Shown one piece after another: positions 23,096 to 31,761 of a stretch of 34,183 bases of DNA. Origin of the DNA: Burkholderiales bacterium (lineage in GTDB: Bacteria; Pseudomonadota; Gammaproteobacteria; Burkholderiales; Burkholderiaceae_C); assembly GCA_026954015.1 (NCBI GenBank), contig JAIXLP010000090.1, positions 1 through 34,183 of the forward strand, given 5' to 3'. Under the pieces are notes generated by a model. The model was not told the DNA's origin and did not search any database. It saw only the letters and a program-made list of their open reading frames with translations. Both the position numbers and the translations under genes were made by a program. Every line of letters begins with the position of its first letter. Within the stretch, counting starts at the first letter, position 1.

Positions 23096-24886
23096 ATGAG
23101 TACGCCCGCCCCCGCACCCGCGCCACCCACGCATTTTCTGCGCCAGATCATCGAGGACGACCTCGCCCACGGCACACACGCACGCAAGCACTGGGCGGGC
23201 AGCCCGGGCGACGCCGACCACCAGGCCGGCGCAGCGGTGGACGCCGCGCGCATCCGCACGCGCTTTCCGCCCGAGCCCAACGGCTACCTGCACGTGGGCC
23301 ACGCCAAGAGCATCTGCCTGAATTTCGGCCTGGCGCGCGACTACGAGGGCGTGTGCCACCTGCGCTTTGACGACACCAACCCGGAAAAGGAAGACGTCGA
23401 GTACGTCAACAGCATCATCGACGCGGTGCACTGGCTGGGCTTTGACTGGCGCGACGCGGACGGCCACGAGAACCTGTACTACGCCAGCAGCTACTTCGAC
23501 TTCATGTACCGCGCGGCCGAGTACCTCATCACGCAGGGCCTGGCCTACGTGGACGAGCAAAGCGCCGAAGAAATGCGCGAGCGCCGCGGCGACTTCGGCA
23601 AGCCCGGCGTGGACAGTCCGTTTCGGGGTCGTTCTCCCGCCGAGAACCTCGCGCGCTTGCGCGAAATGCGCGACGGCCAGCACGCCGACGGCGCCATGGT
23701 GCTGCGCGCCAGGATCGACATGCAGTCCCCCAACATCAACCTGCGCGACCCGGTGATCTACCGCATCAAGCGCGCCGAGCACCACGCCACCGGCAACAAG
23801 TGGTGCATCTACCCGATGTACACCTTCGCGCACCCGATCGAGGACGCGCTCGAATGCATCACGCACAGCATCTGCACGCTGGAATTCGAAGACCAGCGCC
23901 CGTTCTACGACTGGCTGCTCGACCACCTGGCCGCAGGCGGCCTGATCGCCACGCCGCGCCCGCACCAATATGAATTTGCGCGACTGAACCTCACCTACGT
24001 CATCACGAGCAAGCGCAAGCTCAAGCATCTGGTCGATAGCCGCATCGTGAGCGGCTGGGACGACCCGCGCATGCCCACCATCGTCGGCCTGCGCCGGCGC
24101 GGCTACACGCCCACGGCGATCCGCGCCTTCTGCGAGCGCATCGGCGTCACCAAGGACTATTCCTGGATCGACTACGCCACGCTCGAAGGGTGCCTGCGCG
24201 AAGACCTGGAGCCCTGTGCCCACCGCGCGATGGCCGTGCTCGACCCCGTCAAGCTCGTGCTCACCAACTGGGACGAACTGATGGGCGCAGGCCACCTCGA
24301 ACCCTGCCAGCTCCCCGCCCTGCCCCACGCCGAGCCGGGCCAGACCGTGCCGCAGCGCCACTTCGTGCTCGGGCGTGAGGTCTGGATCGAGCGCGAGGAC
24401 TTCGCCGAAGAGCCGCCCAAGGGCTACAAGCGCCTGTTCGTCGGCAACAAGGTGCGCCTGAAGGGCGGCTACGTCATCGAATGCACCGGCTGCGTCAAGG
24501 ATGCGAGCGGCACCGTCACCGAGGTGCAGGCGCTCGTGATCGCCGACACCAAGAGCGGCACGCCCGGCGCCGACAGCGTCAAGGCCAAATCCGCCATCAC
24601 CTGGGTGGCCGCACACGACGCCGTCGCCGCCGAGGTGCGCCTGTACGACCGGCTCTTCACCGACCCGCAGCCCGACGCGGGCGGCAAGGACTACCTGGCG
24701 CTGCTCAACCCCGCGAGCCTGAAAACCGTCACCGCCTGGGCGGAGCCCTCACTGGCCAGCGCGCAGCCGGACGACAAGTTCCAGTTCGAGCGCCACGGCT
24801 ACTTCGTCGCCGACCGCGTGGACCACGCGCCGGGGCATCTGGTGTTCAACCGCATCACGGGCCTGAAGGATACCTGGGGCAAATAG
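23096..24886 (+). CDS. glnS: Glutaminyl-tRNA synthetase
   Basis: This 596-residue class I synthetase charges tRNA-Gln directly. The HIGH-type motif is PPEPNGYLHVGHAKS (HVGH at 66-69), followed by LRFDDTNPEKE, YPMYTFAHPIEDALE and LEFEDQRPFYDW. The KMSKS-type loop is ITSKRKL. The C-terminal anticodon-binding beta-barrels are present. It is somewhat longer than E. coli GlnS (about 554), mainly through a longer N-terminus and insertions in the C-terminal part. Presence of GlnS is typical of beta- and gammaproteobacteria. Its stop is one base from the stop of the convergent srkA, with no terminator between. Confidence 0.96.
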   Translation: MSTPAPAPAPPTHFLRQIIEDDLAHGTHARKHWAGSPGDADHQAGAAVDAARIRTRFPPEPNGYLHVGHAKSICLNFGLARDYEGVCHLRFDDTNPEKEDVEYVNSIIDAVHWLGFDWRDADGHENLYYASSYFDFMYRAAEYLITQGLAYVDEQSAEEMRERRGDFGKPGVDSPFRGRSPAENLARLREMRDGQHADGAMVLRARIDMQSPNINLRDPVIYRIKRAEHHATGNKWCIYPMYTFAHPIEDALECITHSICTLEFEDQRPFYDWLLDHLAAGGLIATPRPHQYEFARLNLTYVITSKRKLKHLVDSRIVSGWDDPRMPTIVGLRRRGYTPTAIRAFCERIGVTKDYSWIDYATLEGCLREDLEPCAHRAMAVLDPVKLVLTNWDELMGAGHLEPCQLPALPHAEPGQTVPQRHFVLGREVWIEREDFAEEPPKGYKRLFVGNKVRLKGGYVIECTGCVKDASGTVTEVQALVIADTKSGTPGADSVKAKSAITWVAAHDAVAAEVRLYDRLFTDPQPDAGGKDYLALLNPASLKTVTAWAEPSLASAQPDDKFQFERHGYFVADRVDHAPGHLVFNRITGLKDTWGK

Positions 24887-24887
24887 C

Positions 24888-25922
24888 TCACGCGCTGAGC
24901 GGCTCTTCCTGCATCGCCGCGATCTGCTCGCGCAGCATCCCCACCTGGCCGCGCCAGTAGTCGCTGGTGCCGAACCACGGGAAGTGGATGGGAAAGGTCG
25001 GGTCGCTCCAGCGCCGCGCCAGCCACGCGCTGTAGTGGATGAGGCGCAGCGTGCGCAGCGGCTCGATGAGCGCCAGCTCGCGCCGGTCGAAGTCGCGCAC
25101 CTGTTCGTAGCCGTCGAGCAGCGCACTGAGCTGCTGCGTACGCTGGCGCCGCTCGCCCGAGAGCAGCATCCACAGGTCCTGCACCGCCGGGCCCATGCGC
25201 GCGTCGTCCAGGTCGACCACGTGCGGGCCGCCGCCCGCTGCGTCCGCCGGCGTCCAGAGCACGTTGCCGGGGTGGCAGTCGCCATGCACGCGGATCGACG
25301 TTGCGGACTGCAAGCCAAATCGGCTCGTAGCGCCTGCTGGACAAGCGCCAGCAGCTATCAACGCAAGAGCATCTTCACACAGACTGCGCCACTCGCCGCG
25401 CACCTCGGGGGCAACGGCGTCGTGCGCCAGCAGCCAGTCGCGCGAGGCTGTGCCAAAGCGCTGCACGTCCAGCACGGGGCGATGCACGAACGGCGCGCGG
25501 CTGCCCACGGTGTGCAGGCGCGCGAGAAAGCGGCCCAGCCATTCGAGCACTTCAAAGTCGTCGAGCTCGGGCTGGCGCCCGCCGCGCCAGGGGCTCACCG
25601 AAAACGCGAAACCGCCGTGGTGGTGCAGCGTCTGGCCCGCGAGCGCAAGCGGCGCAACCACCGGCACCTCGGCCTGCGCCAGCTCGGCGGCAAAGGCGTG
25701 CTCTTCCAGGATGTGCGCCTCGCTCCAGCGCCCCGGCCGGTAGAACTTGGCGACCACGCGCGTGCCGTCTTCCAGCCCCACCTGGTACACGCGGTTCTCG
25801 TACGAGCCCAGCGCCATCAGGCGCCCGTCACCCGCAAGACCCACGGCAGCAAGCGCGTCGAGCACCACGTCGGGCGTGAGCGCGGCGTAGGGATGCTGCG
25901 GCGCATCGCGGTCGTCAATCAT
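24888..25922 (-). CDS. srkA: Stress response serine/threonine kinase (YihE/SrkA type)
   Basis: This protein kinase of the aminoglycoside-phosphotransferase fold protects against stress-induced death in E. coli. Marks are LMALGSYENRVYQVGLEDG and VAKFYRPGRWS (ATP lysine), ILEEHAF, the catalytic loop RVHGDCHPGNVLW and the metal site VDLDDARMGPAVQDLW. The start at 25922 has a strong GGAGGGGGGAG-type site and overlaps the hemerythrin gene by 8 bases. The 344-residue length exceeds E. coli SrkA (328) by about the size of a segment (residues about 187-203, [17 protein letters not shown]) that is encoded by REP-like repeat copy E just before the catalytic loop. The reading frame is intact. Confidence 0.93.
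   Translation of the reverse strand: MIDDRDAPQHPYAALTPDVVLDALAAVGLAGDGRLMALGSYENRVYQVGLEDGTRVVAKFYRPGRWSEAHILEEHAFAAELAQAEVPVVAPLALAGQTLHHHGGFAFSVSPWRGGRQPELDDFEVLEWLGRFLARLHTVGSRAPFVHRPVLDVQRFGTASRDWLLAHDAVAPEVRGEWRSLCEDALALIAAGACPAGATSRFGLQSATSIRVHGDCHPGNVLWTPADAAGGGPHVVDLDDARMGPAVQDLWMLLSGERRQRTQQLSALLDGYEQVRDFDRRELALIEPLRTLRLIHYSAWLARRWSDPTFPIHFPWFGTSDYWRGQVGMLREQIAAMQEEPLSA
25315..25363 (-). repeat. REP-like palindromic repeat, copy E (inside srkA)
   Basis: On the minus strand it reads TTGATAGCTGCTGGCGCTTG, loop, CAGCAGGCGCTACGAGCC, GATTTGG. It is one of the best-preserved copies and is translated in frame within srkA, in the opposite orientation relative to the coding strand from copies A and B. 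Confidence 0.72.
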
Positions 25923-26403
25923 GGTCTCCCCCCTCCTGCGCCATGCCGTGCGCGCGCCACACGCGCTGCACGAGCTGCGGCGCCAGTTCCACCGCCAGCG
26001 CGCTCTCCTCGCGCTGGTGGTGGTGCTCGAGCACATGGCGCAGCGCGTGCGCGCCGTCGATGAGCCCGAGCGCGGCACGGCGGCGCGCGGTTTCGGTCGC
26101 GGGCGGGTTGCCGAGCACCTGGGCAAAGCGCTCGCCATATTCATCGGCGAGCAGCGCGATGCGTTCGTGCTCCAGCACATAGACGCGCGCATCCCAGCGC
26201 GCGCCGGGCGGCAGCGCGGGCAGCAGCAGGTCTTCCTCCACCCGGATGTGGGCGGCAAGCTGCGCGCGCCAGCGCGCAAGCCGCCGCGCCGCCGACGCCC
26301 ACTCGCCGCCGATGACGTCCATCAGGTGCACCGCCAGACCGGCGTCGAGCCTCCCGTGCTCGCGCGCGAACCAGCGCGCGGCATCACACAGCTCGTCGGC
26401 CAC
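25915..26403 (-). CDS. Hemerythrin-like HHE-domain protein
   Basis: This 162-residue all-helical protein has the histidine/glutamate spacing of hemerythrin HHE proteins: REHGRLD, LAAHIRVEEDLLLP, LEHERIALLADEY and HALRHVLEHHHQREES. Such proteins bind a di-iron centre and are used in oxygen, iron or nitric-oxide handling; the exact role here is unknown. Translation starts at GTG (26401-26403), 12 bases after the stop of the upstream dehydrogenase, and its end overlaps srkA by 8 bases. The coupling to a stress kinase suggests a shared redox or iron stress role, which is inference. Confidence 0.83.
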   Translation of the reverse strand: MADELCDAARWFAREHGRLDAGLAVHLMDVIGGEWASAARRLARWRAQLAAHIRVEEDLLLPALPPGARWDARVYVLEHERIALLADEYGERFAQVLGNPPATETARRRAALGLIDGAHALRHVLEHHHQREESALAVELAPQLVQRVWRAHGMAQEGGDHD

Positions 26404-26415
26404 GGCGGCAGGCTC

Positions 26416-27264
26416 TCAGTAGGTATAGACCCCCTGCCCCGTCTTGCGCCCCAGCCGCCCGGCGGCCACGTACTCCTTGAGCAGCGGGCAGGCGCGGTAC
26501 TTGCTGTCGCCAAACTCGCGCAGGTACACGTCCATCACCGCCAGGCACACGTCCAGCCCCACCATGTCGGCGAGCGCCAGCGGCCCGATGGGGTGGTTGC
26601 AGCCCAGCTTCATGCCCGCGTCGATGTCCTCGGGCGTCGCCAGGCCCTCGGCCAGCACGAAGAAGGCCTCGTTGATCATGGGCACGAGGATGCGGTTCAC
26701 CACGAAGCCCGGCGCGTTCTTCACCGTGATCGGCGTCTTGCCCAGACGCTCGGCAAGCTGCTTGACGGCGGCGTGCGTCGCGTCGCTCGTCTGCAGGCCG
26801 CGGATGATCTCGACCAGCGCCATCATCGGCACCGGGTTGAAGAAGTGCATGCCCACGAACCGGTCGGCACGCGAGGTGACCGCCGCGAGCTGCGTGATCG
26901 AGATCGACGAGGTGTTGGTCGCGAGGATCACCTCGGGCGCGAGCAGCGCATCGACCTGCCTGAGGATCTTGTTCTTGAGTTCGTGGTTCTCGGTCGCGGC
27001 CTCGATCACGAGCTGCGCGGCCTTGAGGTCGTCGTAGTTCGTCGAGCCCTTCACGCGCGCGAGCGCCGCCGCCTTGTCGGCCTCGGTGATCTTTTCCTTC
27101 TTGATGAGCCGGTCCAGGCTCCCCGCAATGGTGGCGAGGCCCTTTTGCACCGCCGCGTCCGCGATGTCCACCATCACGACGTCGATGCCCGAGACCGCGC
27201 AGGCCTGCGCGATGCCGTTGCCCATGGTGCCGGCGCCGATGATGCCGACGGTGGTGATGCTCAT
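26416..27264 (-). CDS. 3-hydroxybutyryl-CoA dehydrogenase
   Basis: This 282-residue NAD(P)-dependent enzyme interconverts acetoacetyl-CoA and 3-hydroxybutyryl-CoA and acts on short 3-hydroxyacyl-CoA. The Rossmann motif VGIIGAGTMGNGIA is at residues 6-19, ATNTSSISIT and the catalytic His/Glu region GMHFFNPVPMMALVEII follow, and NAPGFVVNRILVPMINEAF begins the C-terminal domain. It is of the PaaH/Hbd single-domain type, not a FadB fusion. AAGGAAAC precedes the ATG. Roles in fatty acid breakdown, polyhydroxybutyrate turnover or phenylacetate degradation are all possible and the neighbours do not decide. It follows amn by 33 bases. Confidence 0.93.
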   Translation of the reverse strand: MSITTVGIIGAGTMGNGIAQACAVSGIDVVMVDIADAAVQKGLATIAGSLDRLIKKEKITEADKAAALARVKGSTNYDDLKAAQLVIEAATENHELKNKILRQVDALLAPEVILATNTSSISITQLAAVTSRADRFVGMHFFNPVPMMALVEIIRGLQTSDATHAAVKQLAERLGKTPITVKNAPGFVVNRILVPMINEAFFVLAEGLATPEDIDAGMKLGCNHPIGPLALADMVGLDVCLAVMDVYLREFGDSKYRACPLLKEYVAAGRLGRKTGQGVYTY

Positions 27265-27297
27265 GATGTTTCCTTTTTGAGACTGAGAGGGTTGGGA

Positions 27298-28779
27298 TTA
27301 TTGGAACGCCACTTCGGCAAAGCTGCGCAGCTTGCGGCTGTGCAGCCGTGCCACGCCGCCCGCGCGCAGCAGCTCGATCGCGCGCATGCCGATGCGCAGG
27401 TGCTGATCGACGCGCTCGCGGTAGAAGTGGTTGGCCATGCCGGGCAGCTTGATTTCGCCGTGCAGCGGCTTGTCGCTCACGCACAGGAGCGTGCCATACG
27501 GCACGCGAAAGCGAAAGCCGTTGGCGGCGATGGTGGCGCTTTCCATGTCCAGCGCCACCGCGCGGCTCTGGCTGAAGCGCCGCTGGGGCGTGTTGCCGGG
27601 CAGCAGCTCCCAGTTGCGGTTGTCGGTGCTCGCCACCGTGCCGGTGCGCATGATGCGCTTGAGCTCGCTTTCGGGCACCTGCGCCACGTCGGCGACAGCC
27701 TGCTGCAGCGCCTGCTGGATCTCCGCGAGCGCCGGTATCGGCACCCACGGCGGCAGCTCTTCGTCGAGCACGTGGTCTTCGCGCACGTAGGCGTGCGCGA
27801 GCACGTAGTCGCCCAGTTGCTGCGTGGTGCGCAGGCCCGCGCAGTGGCCCAGCATCAGCCATGCGTGAGGGCGCAGCACCGCGACGTGGTCGGTGATGGT
27901 CTTGGCGTTGGCCGGGCCGACGCCGATGTTCACCATGGTGATGCCGCCGTGCCCCTCGCGCACGAGGTGGTAGGCGGGCATCTGCGGCAATCGCGCGGGC
28001 GCGCGGCCCAGCTCGTCGCCCGCCTGCGCCGCCGCGCCCGCGCGGCGCGTGACGACGTTGCCCGGTTCGACAAAGGCGCTGTAGCTGCTCGCCGGATTGC
28101 GCATCTCCTCGTGGCCCAGGCGCATGAACTCGTCGATGTAGAACTGGTAGTTGGTGAACAGCACGAAGTTCTGGAACCACTCGGGGCGCGTACCGGTGTA
28201 GTGGCGCAGGCGCTGCAACGAGTAGTCCACGCGCGGCGCGGTGAAGAGCGCCAGCGGCTGCGCCTCGCCCGCGCGCGGCTCCCAGGTGCCGTTGGCGATG
28301 CCGTCGTCCATCGCGGTGAGGTCGGGCAGGTCGAACAGGTCGCGCAGCAGCAGGCGGCGCTCGTGGTCGAGCGAGCCTTCGAGCGTGTCGTCCGCGTCGA
28401 GCGCGAAATACACCGGGATCGGCTGCGTGCTCGTGCCCACCTCCAGCTCCACGCCGTGGTTGCGCAGCAAGAGGTCAAGCTGCTCGCGGTAGTAGTGCGC
28501 GAACAGGTCAGGGCAGGTGAGCGTGGTCTCGTAGCGCCCCGGCCCCTGCACAAAGCCGTAGGCCAGGTGCGTGGGCGCGCGCGCCACGGTGCTGGTGTGC
28601 AGCCGCACGAAGGGGTAGCAGGCGCGCACCGGCTGCGCCGGCGTCGTGCCCGCGACGAAGGCCTGCATGGCCGCGCGCAGGTACGCGGTCTGCTCGGCGT
28701 AGATGCGCTGGATCTGCGCCAGCGCCTGGTCGGCATTGCGGTGGCGCGTGGGCGCGATGAAGGGGGGCGTTTGCGGCAT
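27298..28779 (-). CDS. amn: AMP nucleosidase
   Basis: Amn hydrolyses AMP to adenine and ribose-5-phosphate, regulating the adenylate pool. The 493-residue protein has the N-terminal AMN domain (YPFVRLHT, AYGFVQGPGRYETTLT) and the C-terminal phosphorylase-like domain with HGGITMVNIGVGPANAKTIT, LMLGHCAGLR and the AVALDMESATIAANGFRF active-site block. The length fits the E. coli type (484). No ribosome-binding site is obvious before the ATG at 28779. It heads the minus-strand group that continues with the dehydrogenase, hemerythrin-like protein and srkA, and is divergent from the CDF transporter. Confidence 0.95.
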   Translation of the reverse strand: MPQTPPFIAPTRHRNADQALAQIQRIYAEQTAYLRAAMQAFVAGTTPAQPVRACYPFVRLHTSTVARAPTHLAYGFVQGPGRYETTLTCPDLFAHYYREQLDLLLRNHGVELEVGTSTQPIPVYFALDADDTLEGSLDHERRLLLRDLFDLPDLTAMDDGIANGTWEPRAGEAQPLALFTAPRVDYSLQRLRHYTGTRPEWFQNFVLFTNYQFYIDEFMRLGHEEMRNPASSYSAFVEPGNVVTRRAGAAAQAGDELGRAPARLPQMPAYHLVREGHGGITMVNIGVGPANAKTITDHVAVLRPHAWLMLGHCAGLRTTQQLGDYVLAHAYVREDHVLDEELPPWVPIPALAEIQQALQQAVADVAQVPESELKRIMRTGTVASTDNRNWELLPGNTPQRRFSQSRAVALDMESATIAANGFRFRVPYGTLLCVSDKPLHGEIKLPGMANHFYRERVDQHLRIGMRAIELLRAGGVARLHSRKLRSFAEVAFQ

Positions 28780-28883
28780 GGACCGTATTGTCCACGCGCG
28801 CCCGTGACATCGTGATTTCGCCGGGCACCGACACTTCTGGTACGGCCCGTGCTAGGGTAGGCGCCACCCGCACACCTGCATCC

Positions 28884-29819
28884 ATGTCTTCGACTGCCCC
28901 GCTCCTGGCCCGCATGACGCCGCAGCACTGGCTGCGCGCGTCGATTGCGGCCGCCGTGCTCACGATCGCGCTCAAGACGCTGGCGTGGTGGGTCACGGAC
29001 TCGGTCGGGCTGCTTTCCGACGCGCTCGAGGCATTCGTGAATCTGGCGGGCGCAACGTTCGCGCTGGCGATGGTGACGATCGCCGCGCGCCCGGCGGATG
29101 CCGACCATCCGTTCGGCCACTACAAGGCGGAGTATTTCTCGTCGGGCTTCGAGGGCATCCTGATCATTGCCGCCGCGGCCGCGATCTTCTGGGCTGCGGC
29201 GCTGCGGCTGCTGCATCCGCAGCCGCTGCAGCAACTGTCCTGGGGCCTGGCGCTCGCGCTGCTGAGCGCAGCGTGCAACGGCGCGGTGGCGTGGGGCATG
29301 CTGCGCGCCGCGCGCGTGCACCGCTCGGTGGCGCTCGAAGGTGACGCGCGCCACCTGTTCACCGACGTCTGGACTTCCACCGGCGTCGTTGCCGGGCTGC
29401 TCGTGGCCTGGGCCTCAGGCTGGCACTGGCTCGACCCCGCCATCGCGCTCGCGGTGGCGCTGAACATCCTCAAGGAAGGCGCGCGCCTGGTCTGGCAGGC
29501 CTCACAGGGGCTGATGGACGAGGCGCTCGCGCCCGAGCCGCTGGCGCGCATCGAGGCCACGCTCGCACGCCACGCGCAGGCAAGCGGCAACGCGGTGCGC
29601 TTCGACAGCCTGGGCTCGCGCCGCGCGGGCGCGCGCAGCTTCGTGCAGCTGCACATGCACGTGCCGGCATCCTGGACGCTGGGCGAGGCGGCCCGGCAGC
29701 GCTCCACAGTCGAGGCCGACCTCATGGCCGCGGTGCCGGGCCTCGTGGCGACCATCGAACTGCTGCCCGTGGGCGCGACCACCGTGTTCGAACGCACGGG
29801 CACCGACCCTGGAGCGTGA
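28884..29819 (+). CDS. Cation diffusion facilitator metal transporter
   Basis: This 311-residue CDF-family antiporter would export divalent metals (Zn, Fe, Mn, Co or similar) in exchange for protons. Six transmembrane helices precede a C-terminal cytosolic metallochaperone-like domain ([20 protein letters not shown] region). Helix 5 has the expected metal-site residues in DARHLFTDVWTS (H-x3-D). In helix 2 the usual D-x3-D or H-x3-D is replaced by LSDALEAFVN, placing Glu and Asn where Asp is common. This variant occurs in a subset of CDF proteins and may alter selectivity. The start at 28884 is preferred over an in-frame upstream start because the upstream 32 residues are not family-like; a ribosome-binding site is weak. 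Confidence 0.88.
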   Translation: MSSTAPLLARMTPQHWLRASIAAAVLTIALKTLAWWVTDSVGLLSDALEAFVNLAGATFALAMVTIAARPADADHPFGHYKAEYFSSGFEGILIIAAAAAIFWAAALRLLHPQPLQQLSWGLALALLSAACNGAVAWGMLRAARVHRSVALEGDARHLFTDVWTSTGVVAGLLVAWASGWHWLDPAIALAVALNILKEGARLVWQASQGLMDEALAPEPLARIEATLARHAQASGNAVRFDSLGSRRAGARSFVQLHMHVPASWTLGEAARQRSTVEADLMAAVPGLVATIELLPVGATTVFERTGTDPGA

Positions 29820-29834
29820 CGCGCACCCGCCTCG

Positions 29835-30686
29835 TCAGCGTTCGGGCTGCCGCGGCTCGCCCTCCCGCAGCGCCGCCGCCAGCGCGGTGAGCGCCGCGCC
29901 CACCGGTTGCTCCAGCTTGAGCGCGAGCAGCGCGTCGGCCCGCGTGTGCCCGAGGTTCACCGCCGCCATCGGCTGACCTGCGTCGAGCGCCGCCCGCGCG
30001 AAGCGGTAGCCCGAATACACCATGAGCGACGAGCCCGCGACGAGCAGCGCGTCGGCCTGTGCCAGCGCGGCCAGCGCCGCGCCCACGCGCTCGCGCGGCA
30101 CGTTTTCGCCGAAGAACACCACGTCGGGCTTGAGCACGCCACCGCACGCGGGGCACGGTGGCACGGCAAACGCCGCGAAATCGACGCCGTCGAGGTAGGC
30201 GTCGCCGTCGGGCGCGGTGTGCGCCTCCATGCGCTCCCAGCCGGGGTTCAGGCGCAGCAGCTCGTGCTGCATCCGCTCACGCGGCAGGCGCGCGTGGCAG
30301 GCCAGGCAGCACACCGTATCGATGCGCCCGTGCAGGTCGATCACGCGCCGGCTGCCGGCCGCGCCGTGCAGGCCGTCGACGTTCTGCGTCACGAGCATGC
30401 GCACATACCCCGCCGCCTCGAGCTGCGCCAGCGCCCGGTGCGCCGCGCCCGGTTGCGCGCCGGCCATCCGCCGCCAGCCGATCAGGCTGCGCGCCCAGTA
30501 GCGCTGGCGCGCCAGCGGCTCGGCGATGAAGCGCTGGTAGCGCATGGGCTCGGGGCGCTTCCAGCGGCCTGCCGCGTCACGGTAGTCGGGGATGCCGCTT
30601 TCGGTGCTGCAGCCCGCGCCCGTGAGCACCAGCAGGCGCGGGTGGCGGCGCACGAAGGCGGCAAGCGCGGAAACGTCGGGCGCCAT
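29835..30686 (-). CDS. Sir2-family NAD-dependent protein deacylase
   Basis: This 283-residue sirtuin removes acyl groups from lysines using NAD. It has [14 protein letters not shown] at residues 22-35, [13 protein letters not shown], the catalytic His in [11 protein letters not shown], zinc cysteines in CCLAC and CPACGG, and [12 protein letters not shown] and GSSLMVYSG of the NAD pocket. In place of the usual GAGxSxxSGIPxFR it reads PDYR, as in bacterial class II-like sirtuins. The start at 30686 is just after the holA stop (17 bases); a start further up would overlap holA. It is the last gene of the leuS-lptE-holA run. Confidence 0.9.
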   Translation of the reverse strand: MAPDVSALAAFVRRHPRLLVLTGAGCSTESGIPDYRDAAGRWKRPEPMRYQRFIAEPLARQRYWARSLIGWRRMAGAQPGAAHRALAQLEAAGYVRMLVTQNVDGLHGAAGSRRVIDLHGRIDTVCCLACHARLPRERMQHELLRLNPGWERMEAHTAPDGDAYLDGVDFAAFAVPPCPACGGVLKPDVVFFGENVPRERVGAALAALAQADALLVAGSSLMVYSGYRFARAALDAGQPMAAVNLGHTRADALLALKLEQPVGAALTALAAALREGEPRQPER

Positions 30687-30703
30687 GGCGCGGGCAGAAA
30701 GCG

Positions 30704-31750
30704 TCAGCGCGCCAACGCGCACATCTGCTGCGCCAGCCGCGCAAGCGCCAGCCACGGCGCGCGCGGCCAGCCGCTGAACGTGAGGCCCTTGACGATGCCG
30801 TCCACCCGGTGCGCGGCCAGCAGCAGGCGCGCGAGCTGGTGGCCGTCGACGCGCGGCAGCAGGCGTTCGTACAGGCGCTCCTTCTTGCCCCAGACGCGCG
30901 CCTCACGCAGCGCCATGGGCAGCGGCCGGCCCGCGTCCATCGCGGCGCGCACGCGCGCGAGCTGGCGGATGTCCTCGGCCAGCGCCCAGTGCACCAGCAC
31001 CTCGGCCTCGCCCTCGGCGCGCAGGCCGTCGAGCATGCGCTGCACGCGCGCCGCCTGGCCCGCAAGCACCGCCTCGCTCAGTTGAAATACGTCGTAGCGC
31101 GCCACGTTGAGTACCGCCGCCTCGACCTGCGCGGCCGCAAGCTCGCCCGCCGGGTACAGCAGCGCGAGCTTCTGGATTTCCTGGTGCGCGGCCAGCAGAT
31201 TGCCCTCCACGCGGTCGGCGAAGAACTGCAGCGTGTGCTGGCCCTCGGCGCCACCGGCCACGCGCTGGCCCTGCGCGGCCAGGCGCTCGGCGATCCAGCC
31301 GGGCAGGCGTTCGCGCGCGACGGGCTCGATCGCGATGCTCACGCCCGCGCCGTCCAGCGCGGTGAACCAGGCGCCCGTGCGCGTGGCCTTGTCCAGGCGC
31401 GGCAGGCTCACGAGGGTGAGCGTGCTCGCGCTGCCGCGCGCAGCCTCGGCCATCTGCTGCAGCGCGGCGCTGCCCTCCTTGCCGGGCTTGCCGCTGGGGA
31501 TGCGCAACTCGATGATCTGCCGGTCGGCGAACAGGCTGAGCGAGCCGCCCGCGGCAAGCACCGCGCTCCAGTCGAAGTGCGCGCCGCTCACGGCAAAACT
31601 GCTGCGCTCGGTATAGCCCTGCGCGCGCGCCGCGGCGCGGATGGCGTCCTGCGCCTCCTGCTGCAACAGCGGCTCGTCGCCGTGCAGCACGTACAGCGGT
31701 TTCACGCCCTTGCGCAGATGGGCGTCAAGCTGGTTCAGCGCAAGCTGCAT
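30704..31750 (-). CDS. holA: DNA polymerase III, delta subunit
   Basis: The delta subunit opens the beta sliding clamp within the clamp loader. The 348-residue protein matches HolA in order: N-terminal LYVLHGDEPLLQQEAQDAIR, the beta-binding region LSLFADRQIIELRIP, the second domain KATRTGAWFTALD, FFADRVEGNLLAAHQEIQKL and the C-terminal collar domain. It begins 11 bases after lptE and continues the conserved leuS-lptE-holA order of many proteobacteria. Confidence 0.94.
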   Translation of the reverse strand: MQLALNQLDAHLRKGVKPLYVLHGDEPLLQQEAQDAIRAAARAQGYTERSSFAVSGAHFDWSAVLAAGGSLSLFADRQIIELRIPSGKPGKEGSAALQQMAEAARGSASTLTLVSLPRLDKATRTGAWFTALDGAGVSIAIEPVARERLPGWIAERLAAQGQRVAGGAEGQHTLQFFADRVEGNLLAAHQEIQKLALLYPAGELAAAQVEAAVLNVARYDVFQLSEAVLAGQAARVQRMLDGLRAEGEAEVLVHWALAEDIRQLARVRAAMDAGRPLPMALREARVWGKKERLYERLLPRVDGHQLARLLLAAHRVDGIVKGLTFSGWPRAPWLALARLAQQMCALAR

Positions 31751-31761
31751 GCGCCCACCCC

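Noticed and set aside
25921..28815. A very long open frame (964 codons) on the plus strand opposite srkA, the hemerythrin-like gene, the dehydrogenase and amn
   Set aside because: It is His/Arg/Val-rich without family similarity, lies wholly antisense to four well-supported genes, and is the expected by-product of GC-rich codon bias.
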